The notes: a model not told the origin generated them from the sequence alone. Positions 10,840-23,425 are shown, counted from the stretch's first letter. The stretch is 64,000 nucleotides of DNA from Nannobrachium achirus (GCA_963921795.1 OY997656.1:56197003-56261002), one strand, 5' to 3'. Program-made: numbers and translations.

Positions 10840-11460
10840 CAGTGGTTCTCAAAACTTTTTTTTTTCATGTCAAGGACCCCCAAACAGCCCTTGGCCCAAT
10901 ATTTTACAAGACATGCCATACAACTCAAGGGAATGTTTTTATGGAGTGGTTCTATAGCAGTGATTCTGGCCTGTGTAATAGGGCAACTGGAAGTTACGGT
11001 ACGCAGAATGGGAGCATTATTTGGTGTCAGACAAATTCAGGACCAAGTTCTGTAGGAGTGGGACTGAAAATAAAATCATTATGTAATGAAAGTGTAAGTG
11101 GCCAATATATGTTGTCCCCCCAAGGGTTACAAAACAAAATGTTTCAGTCTCAGGTAGTTACTACTAATGAATGTATACAACTCAGTCGTCGTTGTCGGGT
11201 GGAAACCTTGTATGTCCAAAACCGTTCGTTTTGTATTTATAATTTTAAAAATGATCTAAACTATAGTGAAAACAGCCTACAAGCACGCAACGCCTCGCAC
11301 AGCGAGGCGTTGTGTGCTTGTAGATCGGCTGTTTTCACTACTTTTGTGCGATGGCCTTGTATGATGAAGCAGGGCTTTACTTTGCGAAAAATGTTACAAA
11401 TTTGAAACTTGGAGATACGAGGTTTCTGCCTGACAGTGACGAATTATACTTATTGCAGTG
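10840..11460. mobile_element. hAT-like MITE carrying the hairpin
   Basis: The left end is CAGTGGTTCTCAAAAC. The interior shares TCGGGTGGAAACCTTGTATG and the GAAGCAGGGCTTTAC segment with the copies at 4504-5059 and 63852-64000. The right end is not clear. The + strand frame of 193 codons through it has no recognisable domain and is not called a gene. Confidence 0.6.
11265..11350. repeat. Dispersed hairpin, copy 2
   Basis: Arms CTACAAGCACGCAACGCCTC and the complement around an ACA loop extend outward to GTGAAAACAGC and GCTGTTTTCAC. One mismatch (GCAC/GTGT side) lies in the stem. Confidence 0.88.
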
Positions 11461-11898
11461 CAGTTGCTCCCTACGTTGACATACAATCCAGCAGCCAATG
11501 TTGTTGTGTACACACTATATTCTGTCTCTGGTGGTGTTGTACACAACATGGCAGTAGAACAGGGTAAAGATGACTGATTTAGGAAGACAGGCCAAGCCAT
11601 GCTTCACCACTAGAGGTGAAAAGGTGCACACAATGGTCTCCTCAGTGGGAGCCGTCTGACAGCAGATCTCAGTCACCAACGTTCTATGTTTACTGGAGCT
11701 ACAGTAGATATCATGAGAACATTCTCACGTGACTGTGTTGCTGGGACAAAGAAAGGTCTGTAACAAAGTAGATGTTCTCCTGATCTGTCGTGAAAAAAAG
11801 GGTTTTTGGTGTGTTGTGAGGATGGTGGTGATTGGGTCCAATATTTAGTTCAGTGACCGTGGATCTAAACTTTAGATCCTTGGTTAAGCCATCCTTAA

Positions 11899-12271
11899 AG
11901 GTGATACACCATGAAATTTAACTTTTCCTATTTTAAAACCTTTTTTGGGGTCCCACTAGCACCTTCTATCCTCACAAAGTCCCATTTCTGACCGTTGTGT
12001 CTTTCTCTGGTTTTGAGAAGGCGAAGGTTAAAAGTATCCCACAGGTTCTCAAAACAGGCTATCCAGATTTGCTGCCGATTGTGACGTCATCTGCCGATTG
12101 TGACGTCATCATAAAAAAAATAAAAAAATAAAAAATAAAAAAAATGTTAAAAAAAAAATCTTTTTTCAAAAAAATTGTGGAGTGGTAATTTAGCCTCAAA
12201 CCTTTTGAAAAACGTTTTTGGGACATAAACAATATGACATAAATACTTTTTAAATGCATGGTGTATCACCT
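11899..12271. mobile_element. TTAA-flanked MITE
   Basis: The inverted ends AGGTGATACACCATG and CATGGTGTATCACCT are flanked by TTAA at 11895-11898 and 12272-12275. A TTAA duplication fits piggyBac- or Kolobok-type mobilisation. The interior has a direct repeat of CTGCCGATTGTGACGTCATC and an A-rich stretch. Confidence 0.85.
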
Positions 12272-12921
12272 TTAAAAGCTGGTTCACTCTCCCATTGGCA
12301 TGAATAGACTCCAACCTAGCCTCACATACAGTATAGCCAGACTATATCAATGCATGGATATCAGTCTGGTACTTCTATATGGAAGGTTTTATTTCCAAGG
12401 GTCAGGTTAAAAAATGGCTCTGGACACAATAATGGTTAGACCAGACCAATACTGGGCTCTGATTGATCACCCAACTCTTCGGGGTGAGGAAATGGATTCA
12501 CAATTGAGCAGACCAAAATCTGCCAAGGGCAGTTTTCTATTGGACCGGTGGTCCGATTCCAACCTGCTTCTTGTCTCATAGAGAGGCGGTCACCTATGTC
12601 AGAGTAAAAGCCAATTAGGCTGTCTGTGTTTTTCTTTTGTCTTGGGTAAAAGTAAACTTCATACTTCTTGTTCTGCCAGATGCATTGTGGGATACACAGC
12701 AGGTACATAGTGAAGCTGCTATTAATGACTGACTCAACCTAAAGAAGTTACTGGTCTTCACCGCCAGAGGGCAGCATTGTGTAATACTTGGGACTAGTAT
12801 TATAAGATCATAGTCATAGTTTCTATGACACAAATTAGCATACAATTTCATAGTGGAAAATACTGTAATTGCATTGTTATTGTAACTGTAAGCTACTGCT
12901 GAACAGTATGACTGGTGTCCA
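12272..12921. other. No gene seen
   Basis: Several minus-strand frames of 70-90 codons exist, but they lack domains or splice context. Nothing recognised. Confidence 0.5.
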
Positions 12922-13366
12922 CTGCAGTGCTTCTCAAAGTGAAGTCTGGGGACGCCCAGGGGTCCTTGAGGAGGTCCCCCAGGGGTCCTTGAGGAGGTCC
13001 CCCAGGGGTCCTTGAGGAGGTCCCCCAGGGGTCCTTGAGGAGGTCCCCCAGCAAAACAAAAATTAGTTCATTATTATGCTGACAATATATCTAGTTTTGT
13101 TTGTAGATCTGCTAAGAAAACATTTTTGAAATATTCTGATAAACAATCCACCCTGATCCTATCCCTGGTACAAAGGATTTTCAGATGGAGGTCTGCAGAC
13201 AACACATTCATAGAATCTTGGGGGCCCACAATCTGAGTTCCTAGAAGTTCTTTATTTCGCCACTAGGGGGGGCGAGAAGAACCTCTAGGACAACAATCTG
13301 CAGCCCATGATTCCAGGTGAATCCTACCAGACTAGGGGGCCCATGACATGAAAATGGTTGAGAAAA
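12922..13366. mobile_element. hAT-like fragment with 23-bp tandem units
   Basis: It begins with CAGTGCTTCTCAAAGTG, a hAT-style end, and ends with a GAAAATGGTTGAGAAA-type remnant. The unit CAGGGGTCCTTGAGGAGGT is tandemly repeated four times at about 12958-13050, showing expansion of internal MITE sequence. Confidence 0.6.
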
Positions 13367-13451
13367 ACCAAGTTAGGGTTACACACCCTGTGGCTGTGTT
13401 TGGTACTGCAGTGTTCCACTACCGTACTAACAATATTACAGTACAGTCAGT

Positions 13452-13600
13452 ATTTCAGCAGTAATACTCCAGTAGAGTTGAGTATGTCAGTAGTAATACT
13501 CTAGTACTCCTGAGTATGTCAGTAGTAATACTCTAGTACTCTTGAGTATGTCAGTAGTAATACTCTAGTACTCTTGAGTATGTCAGTAGTAATACTAGAG
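13452..13600. repeat. 32-bp minisatellite, about 4 copies
   Basis: Units contain GAGTATGTCAGTAGTAATAC and TCTAGTACTC. Confidence 0.93.
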
Positions 13601-13933
13601 TACAGTACATATAACCAGGCCCTCCAGTGATATGTAAATGCATAAATTAACACAAATATCAACCAATCTCAGCACTATACTAGTTCATTTTTTTCTCCAA
13701 CTCCTGCAGAATTATAACTGTTTGCTTGGAAAGAATGCTTGAATTAGATTAACCAATCATCAATGTGGGAGTTTGTTTGTTTTTGACATTTCATATGAAC
13801 ATTATTTTGAGGGATTTTGACCAGAACCACCCTAAAATAAACAACATAATGGTGTATAACGTGGATGACCCATAGCTCCGGTCCATAGCATTAGTGGAGT
13901 TCTCCCTGACGCTATGTTCCTCTACCTCTGTAT

Positions 13934-14254
13934 CAGGGACGTGCTGGGCCCCTGATTCAGCCCGGGAAAAAGAGTTGTAGAGGCCCTCATTGCGCGCTAT
14001 AGAGAGAGATCTCTCTCTATAGCGCTGCTGCTACTCAAAGATTTGCCATTTCAGATCATGACAAGTGAAAAGCCAGTGAGCCAATTACATGAGTTATATT
14101 TTGTCGTTGTCGGGTGGAAACCTTGTATGTCCAAAACCGTTTGTTTTGTATTTATCATTTAAAAAAATATTTAAACTAGTGAAAACAGCCGATCTACAAG
14201 CACACCGGCCGTTCGGGAGTTGTCCCGCTTTTCCCAATGGCCAGCACGTCCCTG
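13934..14254. mobile_element. hAT MITE with other repeats inside
   Basis: The inverted ends CAGGGACGTGCTGG and CCAGCACGTCCCTG are flanked by CTCTGTAT (13926-13933) and CTCCGTAT (14255-14262), an 8-bp duplication with one change. Inside are a perfect 32-bp palindrome (13994-14025) and a half copy of the dispersed hairpin family (about 14178-14205). Confidence 0.85.
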
Positions 14255-14555
14255 CTCCGTATTCCTTGGAAAAAACGGAAAACCCTGCCGTCTGGTCCAA
14301 CAATAACAAAAACTGTTTCCCTCGCCAAACCAAAGGTATCAGTGGACAGTTGAAAGCTTACTCTACTTAGTGGATGCAGTCTGAGCCCCCCACCACACAA
14401 TTAAAATACATTTATAGGGCAGAATGAAAAATATTGTATTGTATGTTTATGTTTTTTTACATGAAGAAGTTTGAGAACCACTGATTCAGAAGAAGGATTT
14501 AGAAGACATTTGTAGAATCGGGTCAAAACATTCAAAGACTTAAGATTTTTTTTAA

Positions 14556-14620
14556 ATAGCAGATCTACAAGCTGGCAGTGAGGCACTCTCTGCTGTGCTG
14601 TGAGCTTGTATATCTGCTAT
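14556..14620. repeat. Dispersed hairpin, copy 3
   Basis: Arms ATAGCAGATCTACAAGCT and AGCTTGTATATCTGCTAT surround a GC-rich centre with imperfect inner pairing. It follows a hAT-like GTTTGAGAACCACTG end at about 14468-14482. Confidence 0.85.
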
Positions 14621-14776
14621 AATAGTTAAAGCAGGTCTGAGCAGGAGCAGTTGACCCATAACATCTTTCTATGGATTCCACTCCTCGTGAAGTCTGGAGG
14701 TCATCATGGAGATTTGTTTTGTTTTTGTCACTTTCCTGAGCCAATCATTTGATGACCTACTGACCTTTGACCCGTA

Positions 14777-15439
14777 GGGCTGCAACCATTAATCCATTAA
14801 TCCTAATCAAATCGATTATTCAATTAGTTGCAAACTAATTTAGTAATTGTAATCGAATAAGCAAATAATCGCTGGAATATGTATTAATACCGTGCAGGCA
14901 TATAGGGTCAAGAACAACAAATATGACTTGAATATTTATTTTTAAATGACATATTTGAAAAAAAACTGTTATACTTTAGCCTGACACATGTGTAGCTATT
15001 CTTTAATCAGTATGCAGTCAGACAAAGGTAATTATTTTTTTGTTTTATTAGGAACACAATCGGCAGCTGAGCAAAATGTAATACTGTAAATGATGCCTGC
15101 TTTGGCATTGTGTGTGGATCCTTGACATGAACAAAGTTTGAGCACCACTGATATTGAAGCAGAAAACTGTTGCTGGGAGAAACAAAGGAAAAGTTTGGAA
15201 TGCAACGTTCGACAGGCAGGCAGGCAACAGGCAGACAGACAGACAGGCAGGCAGGCAGACAGACAGACAGACAGGCAGACAGGCAGGCAGACAGACAGAC
15301 AGGCAGGCAACAGGCAGACAGACAGACAGGCAGACAGACAGACAGACAGACAGGCAGGCAGACAGGCAGGCAGACAGACAGACAGACAGACAGACAGGCA
15401 GACAGACAGACAGACAGACAGGCAGGCAGACAGGCAGGC

Positions 15440-15476
<37 letters not shown>

Positions 15477-15724
15477 GGCAGGCAGGCAGGCAGGCAGACA
15501 GACAGACACAGGGTTTCAGGGTGAAGGATCCATTTGTGCTGTAGCCCTCAGCTGAGTGTTTGTTTACGGCCTGGCTAATGTCTTATTTGTTTTTAGTTAA
15601 ACATCTCTAGAAGAAACGCAAATCTAATGTATAAGATGATAGCTAAATAAATGCTACAATCTGATTAATCCTTTAAATAATTGAGCGATTAATGGATTAT
15701 GAAAATAATGGTTGGTTGCAGCCC
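14777..15724. mobile_element. Mariner-like MITE interrupted by other repeats
   Basis: GGGCTGCAAC and GTTGCAGCCC are inverted ends flanked by TA at 14775-14776 and 15725-15726. Inward of them, ATTAATCCATTAATC pairs with GATTAATGGATTATG. The middle contains a CAGA/CAGG tetranucleotide array and a hAT-type end near 15130. Confidence 0.8.
15212..15511. repeat. CAGA/CAGG tetranucleotide array
   Basis: About 300 bp of mixed CAGA and CAGG units, twice interrupted by CAACAGG. The open frames on both strands are by-products of the repeat. Confidence 0.97.
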
Positions 15725-15760
15725 TAACTAGAAGCAGTGCTCTTCCGAGCACAGGTCTCC

Positions 15761-16050
15761 ACCAGGCCACACAAATCGGCCTGTTATAGCGCCACCATGA
15801 GGCTGATTTAAAAAATGTGGGGCAGAGGTTCTGAATTAGCATCCAGGGAGTGTGTGTGCTCAGTTTGGCAGCGATCGGGCCAACGGCGCCGGAGATTAGC
15901 TGGTAACAACCAGGCCACACAAATCGGCCTGTTATAGCGCCACCATGAGGCTGATTTGAAAAATGTGGGGCAGAGGTTCTAGATTGGCATCCAGGGAGTG
16001 TGTGTGCTCAGTTTGGCAGCGATTGGGCCAACGGTGACTGAGATTAGCTG
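15761..16050. repeat. 148-bp direct duplication
   Basis: Two tandem copies, 15761-15908 and 15909-16050, begin ACCAGGCCACACAAATCGGC. The second half of each (CAGTTTGGCAGCGAT, GGGCCAACGG) resembles, in inverse, the arms of the 5350-6935 element, so the two are related repeats. Confidence 0.85.
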
Positions 16051-16065
16051 CTCACAAACTGCGAG

Positions 16066-16125
16066 GACGCACGGACGCACGCACGGACGGACGGACGGAC
16101 GCACGCACGGACAGACGGACGGACG
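16066..16125. repeat. GGAC/GCAC tetranucleotide array
   Basis: Mixed GGAC and GCAC units occupy about 60 bp. Confidence 0.9.
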
Positions 16126-16477
16126 GAGGGGAAAACATACTCTCCCTCAGCCTTCGGCTGGTGGAGACAATGACCTGGTCATCAAATGATTGGTTCAGGA
16201 AATGCCTTACTGCACCTTTAAAACCCTGGTTCTCATCAGCTTAATGTGCAACACTGTAAACTCCTCACTCAATGGTAAACAAACCAACATACAGTAATAA
16301 GTGGAGGACATCTGCACCTGTCTAAAATGACTGTTAAGACCTTTTCAATGCCTCTTAAATGAAATAAATCAACAGAAATAAGACCATTGCTGTGTCAAAA
16401 GTAATCAACAAACTGGTAAAAAATTGACAAACTAATTGCCAAATATTACCTAAGCAAGAGGCAGAAACTGTGGAAAA

Positions 16478-16640
16478 GAGCGGATCTACATGCTCACAAC
16501 GGCTTGCGTTGTGAGCAATTGAGAGCTTGTAGATCGTCTTTTCACAATATTTATCTGTGGAACCATGCTTGTCAAGGTGGGGGGTCCCCGGTTCAAATAT
16601 GTTGGGGGGTCGCGGCCTGAAAGGCTTGAGAACCACTGCT
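16478..16640. mobile_element. hAT-like fragment with hairpin copy 4
   Basis: The hairpin (16478-16540, GCGGATCTACATGCTCACAA, complement with an extra AATTGAG) lies beside GGTGGGGGGTCCCCGG and a terminal CTTGAGAACCACTG at about 16625-16638. Confidence 0.7.
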
Positions 16641-17517
16641 TTAATAACAATAAAAACAAGAGTAAAAACAATAATACCAAATAGACTGTATCTCTCTTTA
16701 ACCCTTTGTTTACTGTGAGGTGGTAAAACATGACCGTCTTATGAGGTGTCGAGTTACATCAATTCACGTTCGAACGTTCTTATTGGTCGGTAGTCACATC
16801 ATAACTGTTGTCAATCAACCTTCAATTTCACCCCTGCTCCAATGAGAGGAGGGTTTGTTCCTGAGAGCCTTCCTGATTGGCTGGTCGACTAGGAAAGGCC
16901 TGGTGATTGGATTAGAGCGTCGGGGTGGGGTAGGGTAGAGGGGGGGGGGGGAGGTTCCAGGGAGGAAGAGAATTTATCCAAAAACAAAACAAAACGATTC
17001 CCCAAAAAGAAGGGCTGAACGCGGGGCTGGGCAGTAGATCCATCTGACAGTATATCCATATGCCAGACCGAGATATCGTCTGTTATGGCGTTATGGATGT
17101 TGTAATCGTGATGTGGCATACGTTTAGTCTTTTCCCAGGTTTTAATCACGCTATGCTCCGTGGTACCCTGAAATCAGCCTACTGGTGGTACCCTGAAAAC
17201 AGCCTTCTGATGGTACCCTGATACCGAAAATGTCAAAGGTTTTAATAGAGAACAGCAGCTTTGTGGATCTGCCGTTGTCACTATTTTCATAAATGTATAA
17301 TTTGATATCGGGTGCGTTGGGAAATGCGCTGGGAGAACGAGCTCCGCTGTGGAGAGTGCTCTGGTTTTAACGTCATAGAGCTCTGATGTCAGTGAGTTAA
17401 GCAACAGCCAGACTAGATGCTAACGTTGTCATTTTCATCTTTTACAATTCATCACAAGCATCCCATGTAGAGCTTAAATCGGGCCAAAATATGTGAGCCC
17501 GGCCCAGCCCAGCCCGG
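16641..17517. other. No gene seen
   Basis: A G run lies at about 16940. Three 25-30-bp imperfect repeats of TGGTACCCTGA lie at 17160-17225. There is no supported coding signal. Confidence 0.5.
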
Positions 17518-18112
17518 GTGAAAGTCAGCCTGAGCTCTGCCCAAAGCCTGATACATAAGGAGATCAGCCGGAGAATCGGAGCAGCAGGAGTGGTTTTGCA
17601 GTCGCTGAATCGCACTGTTGTGAAGAAAGAAGAGTTGAGCCGTAAGGCAAAGCTCTCTGTCTTTCGAGCAATCTTCGTTCCCACTCTCACCTATGGTCAT
17701 GAAGGTCTCGGGTACAAGCGGCCGAAATGAGTTTTCTCAGAAGGGTGGCTGGTATCTCCCTTAGAGATAGGGTGAGAAGTTCAATCACCCGAGAGAGACT
17801 TGGAGTAGAACCGCTGCTCCTTCACTTGGAAAGGAGTCAGCTTAGGTGGTTCGGGCATCTAGTACGGATGCCCCCCGAGCGCCTTCCTAGGAAGGTCCTC
17901 GATGCACGTCCCACTGGGAGGAGACCCCGTGGCAGACCAAAGACCAGATGGAGAGATTATATCTCCAGACTGGCCTGGGAACGCCTCGGTATACTCCCAG
18001 AGGGAGTGGAGGAAGTTGCGCAGGATAAGGAAATCTGGAGGTCTCAGTTGGAGCTGTTACCCCCGCGACCCGATTCCGGATAAGCGGTTGAAGATGGATG
18101 GATGGATGGATG
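17518..18112 (+). mobile_element. Rex3-like (RTE clade) LINE, 3' end
   Basis: Two adjoining frames read as the C-terminal end of a fish RTE-type polyprotein: one at 17518-17730 (SLIHKEISRRIGAAG, LSVFRAIFVPTLTYGHE) and one at 17727-18083 (LRWFGHLVRMPPERL, PRGRPKTRWRDYISRLAWER). The tail GATAAGCGGTTGAAGATGG runs into GATG repeats, the hallmark of Rex3. The copy is 5'-truncated and dead: a frame change and an apparent deletion lie near 17725. A second copy is at 40388-40726. Confidence 0.85.
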
Positions 18113-18480
18113 GAGACCGACACAGCCCGACATTCCGAACCAGCTTAATTGATGCAGACGGCAGCAGACTTTTTTTCCTCATAAAATATTGGTGATTCGT
18201 TAAGAACAGAGTCATTCTACCATTTTCCAACTGTCTTTATATATAAAAGACATTGTAGCAGCACCGCCCTACCGTATGGAACAAATAAACATCGGAGCCT
18301 CGCTGGAGAACACAGCTGAGCTGACGGCCACTGCTAAATCAGGAAGCAGGTGTACAGGCTGTTATAGCTACAACATTCACACTACGTCTATAATATATTA
18401 GGATATCCAAAAGTGTCTGAATGGTTTCAACGATCTCCTCCGCTCTGCTCAGGCAGTGCATGCATGCACACGCCACAGCA

Positions 18481-18492
18481 GACACGCAGACA

Positions 18493-18528
<36 letters not shown>

Positions 18529-18566
18529 CACACGCACACACGCACACACGCACACACACACACACA
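18481..18566. repeat. (CGCA)n-(CA)n microsatellite
   Basis: ACGC units grade into CA units. The reading frames across it are artefacts of the repeat. Confidence 0.95.
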
Positions 18567-20300
18567 GGAACCCAGCAGTGGGCACACTCACACGCTCAAC
18601 TGTCTGAAAGTTGCGCTGCAGCGCACATACAGTCACACATGCTCAACTGTCTCACAGTCACAGAGACATCATGATAGTCTGTAGTCCAAGAAGAGTCCCT
18701 GACGCGTTATTATGATTCACACCACAGCTCCAGGCAAACCCAACATTTAGTTTTACTCTAAATTTTCATCCCACGATTGTGGAACCCATTTTTTTATCTA
18801 GTGCCAATTTCCTAAGCTGTAATCATGGGCACTGCGCTCCCTCTGCCAACCTGGGGAGAGCCCCGAACTGAACTCATGCTTCCTTCAGTGCATGAGGAGT
18901 GAGGCCGCCGCTTCTTATCACCTGACACGGGGGAGCTTCCCCGGGTTGGAAGTAACACGTTATTCCAACCAGTTCCTTTCCCCTCAGGCGCCCCAGCTGG
19001 CCTAGATTATGACCTTTATTATGACCTTTATTGAAGGATAAACCCCGTGAGATGTAGCATCTCATTTTAGAGAGGGTCCATATTGAAAAAACACAGAACA
19101 ATACATGACATGACATTACATACAATAACACAGCAACACAATACAGACAAGGTCTCTCCGAAAGGTTAGCCGCTCCCACCCCACCAATTCAACCAGTACA
19201 TAGTGAAATTAATATGTATTCCACATCAGCAAAAGAAACTAAAGCACAAAATTAGAAGCATGAACATGGTGTTTGAAGGTGAGTAGATACTAGATAACAT
19301 ATTCTCAATCTCAATTCCTATACAAAGTGATCAACTCTGAAGCAAAGCAGCGCTAAAATGCTTGTGTTTGTTTTCTTCCGAGCTGAGAGTGTTGCCAGAT
19401 TCTGTTGCCAGAGTGAAACAAGCCGAAAAGAAGCAACCAGTTTCACCACGTGAGCCCAATTACATCAGCTATTTTCAAAAATAATCTTGAAAGAATTACA
19501 CTTCAGAAATAAGCCCAAACAAATCACCCCCCCCATACAGCCCTCCCCATTCCCCCACCCTCTTTCAATGGGCCTCATCGAGAGTGTCAGCGACCGCCTA
19601 TATTTGTTCTCCTTTTTTCTCTTCTTTTTTTTTGGCATCGCACCCCAACATAGCAGCACGGCACACGCGGGACCGGCCTGTCCGTGTCCCCTGTACCAGA
19701 TATGTCCATGATGTCACAGTCTTAACAGACTTCACAGACTTCACAAACCACATTCACAGACCACATCCTGCTTCTCACTAATACTCCTCTAGTCTCGCGT
19801 AGCCAGACAACTATTCCACAATCTCTGAATGCTATATAGAATCTGGAACAGCAGCTCCTGAATCCTGAGTAACCGAAGTAGCCACTGCTGCGCTGAACTG
19901 TAATCCCATTGGAAACATAACAGAAACACACTCGCACAGACAGAGTCATGTCTAGTTTAAGAAAACATTTGAAAACATCATGGAAGTAACACCAACAACA
20001 CCAGAAAAAGACGAAATAACACCCCCAAAAATGTTGAAAGGAGTCAAACGCTTCCAGTAGGACATGTTATTGCTACTGCACCAAGGGAGCAGTTGCATCA
20101 CATCCGCTCCATCTCACACTCATCGTATCTATTTCCGTGCCCTAGACTGTATGCCGGGAACATTTGCAAATCGTGTTAGGCAACAGTCTGGCCTCGAGAG
20201 ACTAATACTCCTCCAACTGTAAGTGCATCAGAGCAGGAAACCTGTTGGCCCCTTGCTGTCAAGATGAACAGGAAGTGAACCGTTTGTGGTTTAGAGAAAG
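18567..20300. other. No gene seen
   Basis: There is a T-rich run at about 19607-19633 and a small tandem duplication of TATGACCTTTAT (19007-19030). Several short frames lack any domain. Confidence 0.5.
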
Positions 20301-21619
20301 AGACTCTACAGTTTAACTATAGACTCCTAGAGGAGACTCTACAGTTTAACTATAGACTCCTAGAGGAGACTCTACAGTTTAACTATAGACTCCTAGAGGA
20401 GACTCTACAGTTTAACTATAGACTCCTAGAGGAGACTCTACAGTTTAACTATAGACTCCTAGAGGAGACTCTACAGTTTAACTATAGACTCCTAGAGGAG
20501 ACTCTACAGTTTAACTATAGACTTCTAGAGGAGACTCTACAGTTTAACTATAGACTCCTAGAGGAGACTCTACAGTTTAACTATAGACTCCTAGAGGAGA
20601 CTCTACAGTTTAACTATAGACTCCTAGAGGAGACTCTACAGTTTAACTATAGACTCCTAGAGGAGACTCTACAGTTTAACTATAGACTCCTAGAGGAGAC
20701 TCTACAGTTTAACTATAGACTCCTAGAGGAGACTCTACAGTTTAACTATAGACTTCTAGAGGAGACTCTACAGTTTAACTATAGACTCCTAGAGGAGACT
20801 CTACAGTTTAACTATAGACTCCTAGAGGAGACTCTACAGTTTAACTATAGACTCCTAGAGGAGACTCTACAGTTTAACTATAGACTCCTAGAGGAGACTC
20901 TACAGTTTAACTATAGACTTCTAGAGGAGACTCTACAGTTTAACTATAGACTCCTAGAGGAGACTCTACAGTTTAACTATAGACTCCTAGAGGAGACTCT
21001 ACAGTTTAACTATAGACTCCTAGAGGAGACTCTACAGTTTAACTATAGACTCCTAGAGGAGACTCTACAGTTTAACTATAGACTCCTAGAGGAGACTCTA
21101 CAGTTTAACTATAGACTCCTAGAGGAGACTCTACAGTTTAACTATAGACTCCTAGAGGAGACTCTACAGTTTAACTATAGACTCCTAGAGGAGACTCTAC
21201 AGTTTAACTATAGACTCCTAGAGGAGACCCTACAGTTTAACTATAGACTCCTAGAGGAGACTCTACAGTTTAACTATAGACTCCTAGAGGAGACTCCAGT
21301 TTAACTATAGACTCCTAGAGGAGACCCTACAGTTTAACTATAGACTCCTAGAGGAGACTCTACAGTTTAACTATAGACTTCTAGAGGAGACTCTACAGTT
21401 TAACTATAGACTCCTAGAGGAGACTCTACAGTTTAACTATAGACTCCTAGAGGAGACTCTACAGTTTAACTATAGACTCCTAGAGGAGACTCTACAGTTT
21501 AACTATAGACTCCTAGAGGAGACTCTACAGTTTAACTATAGACTCCTAGAGGAGACTCTACAGTTTAACTATAGACTCCTAGAGGAGACTCTACAGTTTA
21601 ACTATAGACACCTAGAGGA
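20301..21619. repeat. 33-bp minisatellite, about 40 copies
   Basis: The tandem unit is built from GAGACTCTACAGTTTAACTA and TAGACTCCTAGAG. Variation is minimal: a C-to-T change (GACTTCTAG) recurs at regular spacing, and TCTACAG becomes CCTACAG twice. One unit lacks TCTA near 21295. The low divergence indicates recent expansion or homogenisation. Confidence 0.97.
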
Positions 21620-21964
21620 GCAGAGGTTGATGAAAAGCTTGTAATAAAGGCTGATAAAACATGCTACAAAACAGAGTTCAATCTAAGGTCAACTAAGAGG
21701 AGGTGCAAAGACAACTCAGACCTGAGACAAAAACATACTTTAACATGTTGGACCAACAGACAGGTCAACAGACAGGTCAACAGACAGGTCAACAGACCGC
21801 TCATAAATTCATCACACAGTACAGAATTCCCATTTCAATCTCATCTCTTCTTTCTTTGTTCCTAAAACTCTGCAGTGAGTTTTTAGTTTGTACCTTGTAT
21901 GTCAGAGGAGGGAGAGAGGAGCGCTCGTCAACAAACAACAAAGTTCCAATACTAGTCTTGGGTG

Positions 21965-22165
21965 CACGGCTCAGGGAGCGAATGTACATTAGAAAATATG
22001 CCAGCACTCACTTTTAGCACTCACTCCTTTTTATTTAATTCTTGCCCCAGCAGCTGCAGTTCACGGTCGGGCGTTTCGGCCCTAGCGGGCCTTCCTCAGC
22101 GTGTATCTGATACACGCTGATTAAAGGTGAGTCCTGGCATCTTTTCTAATGTACCTTGTATGTCC
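21965..22165. repeat. Imperfect foldback repeat
   Basis: AATGTACATTAGAAAATATG near 21980 is inverted as TCTTTTCTAATGTACCTT near 22140, with GCCAGCACTCAC against GTGAGTCCTGGC. Between them lie palindromes GGCCCTAGCGGGCC and CGTGTATCTGATACACG. Class unknown. Confidence 0.6.
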
Positions 22166-22230
22166 CAGGATGAGGTGACATGAACCACATGAACCCTAGC
22201 GTCACTATTCTGGTTAGAACATGCAGTGGA

Positions 22231-22280
22231 AATAGCAGATCTACAAGCTCACAACATTTAGCTTGTAGATCTGACATTTT
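22231..22280. repeat. Dispersed hairpin, copy 5 (short form)
   Basis: AATAGCAGATCTACAAGCT pairs with AGCTTGTAGATCTGACATT around a short ACAACATTT centre. The GC-rich inner stem of other copies is missing. Confidence 0.8.
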
Positions 22281-22831
22281 TCACAAAAAATGTGTAAAAG
22301 GGAAAAATCTAACAGTTCCAGACATCCTGTCCTGACTGGTCCTTTAGTCTAGTGATTCTCAACCCTTTTCATTTCAAGGACCCCCACTTTGTGTTAGGAA
22401 AACCTTTTGGGTCCAGAGGTTTTAAGGTTGTAACATTAAAACACATGCAGGGATGCTGAGCATTGGAGGAGCAAATAAAGGAGTCACACACAGTTTAAGT
22501 GAAAAAGGTGCTTGGTGACTTTACTGTTAAGTTCAAGGTAATTTGCAATATTTACAAATGTTCAAATGTATGCACTAGCATATGTGCAGAAACATAAGCC
22601 ACTACCAGGGGACACGGGTGTTGCCAAAATAACAAACAAAGCAGCTAAGTGAAACAAAGACAGACTAACTAACTAACTAACTACCAAGTAACTAGTCTAG
22701 TAAAACAAAAGCCTGCCTACCTAACTACTCTAACCAAAAACAAGTTCAAATATATAAGTACAAATACATAAGTGGCAACAACCCCTTACCTAGTGTGCTT
22801 AACAAGGTTCTACCTACGTGGTGCCTGTGTA

Positions 22832-23175
22832 CAGGGGAGGCCTTAGCTATGTTTCACCAGTTTCAATTGAAACGGGCCTCAGCCACCAGGGGGCCTCCAA
22901 GAGCTAGCCAGCAAGTTTTGTTCAACTTGCAACACACGTATAACACTTTTTAATAATCATATAACCTTGTTAATATAACGCCATTTAGGTCAATGCTATA
23001 ACATTATGTAGTGATATAATAATAATATATAAATAGCAGGCAGTCATTGACTATAAGTCAACTTCTGTGTGCGATTGTTGCGTGGCTACTGTGGCCTGGG
23101 TGTGCTGGTGGTGGCGTGGGGGGGCCTCATCAATAGCTCTTGAAACGGGCCTCCAGATTACTAAGGCCGCCCCTG
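22832..23175. mobile_element. hAT MITE with perfect 8-bp duplication
   Basis: CAGGGGAGGCCTTAG and CTAAGGCCGCCCCTG are inverted ends. CCTGTGTA flanks both sides (22824-22831 and 23176-23183). It is 344 bp without a transposase. Confidence 0.92.
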
Positions 23176-23300
23176 CCTGTGTATAGAGGCCTCTGTCTTT
23201 CCCTGTCCCAAGGCAGCAGCATTATACAACAGAATATACATTACGTAGGAGAAATACAAAATGACTAAAATTTTGCTCTGGGATTCAACATAACTGCACA

Positions 23301-23425
23301 GGACAGGACTACATGACAGGGCTACAAACAGGACTACATGACAGGGCTACAAACAGGACTACATGACAGGGCTACAAACAGGACTACATGACAGGGCTAC
23401 AAACAGGGCTACAAACAGGGGGCTG
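23301..23425. repeat. 25-bp minisatellite, about 5 copies
   Basis: The unit is GGACTACATGACAGGGCTAC plus AAACA. The last unit is shortened. Confidence 0.93.

Noticed and set aside
10824-11405. 193-codon + frame with scattered Cys residues resembling an envelope- or receptor-like protein
   Set aside because: It lies within a hAT-like MITE whose other copies lack the frame, and no family motif was recognised.
15048-15555. Long RQTDRQ and CLSVCLP open frames on both strands
   Set aside because: Product of the CAGA/CAGG tetranucleotide array.
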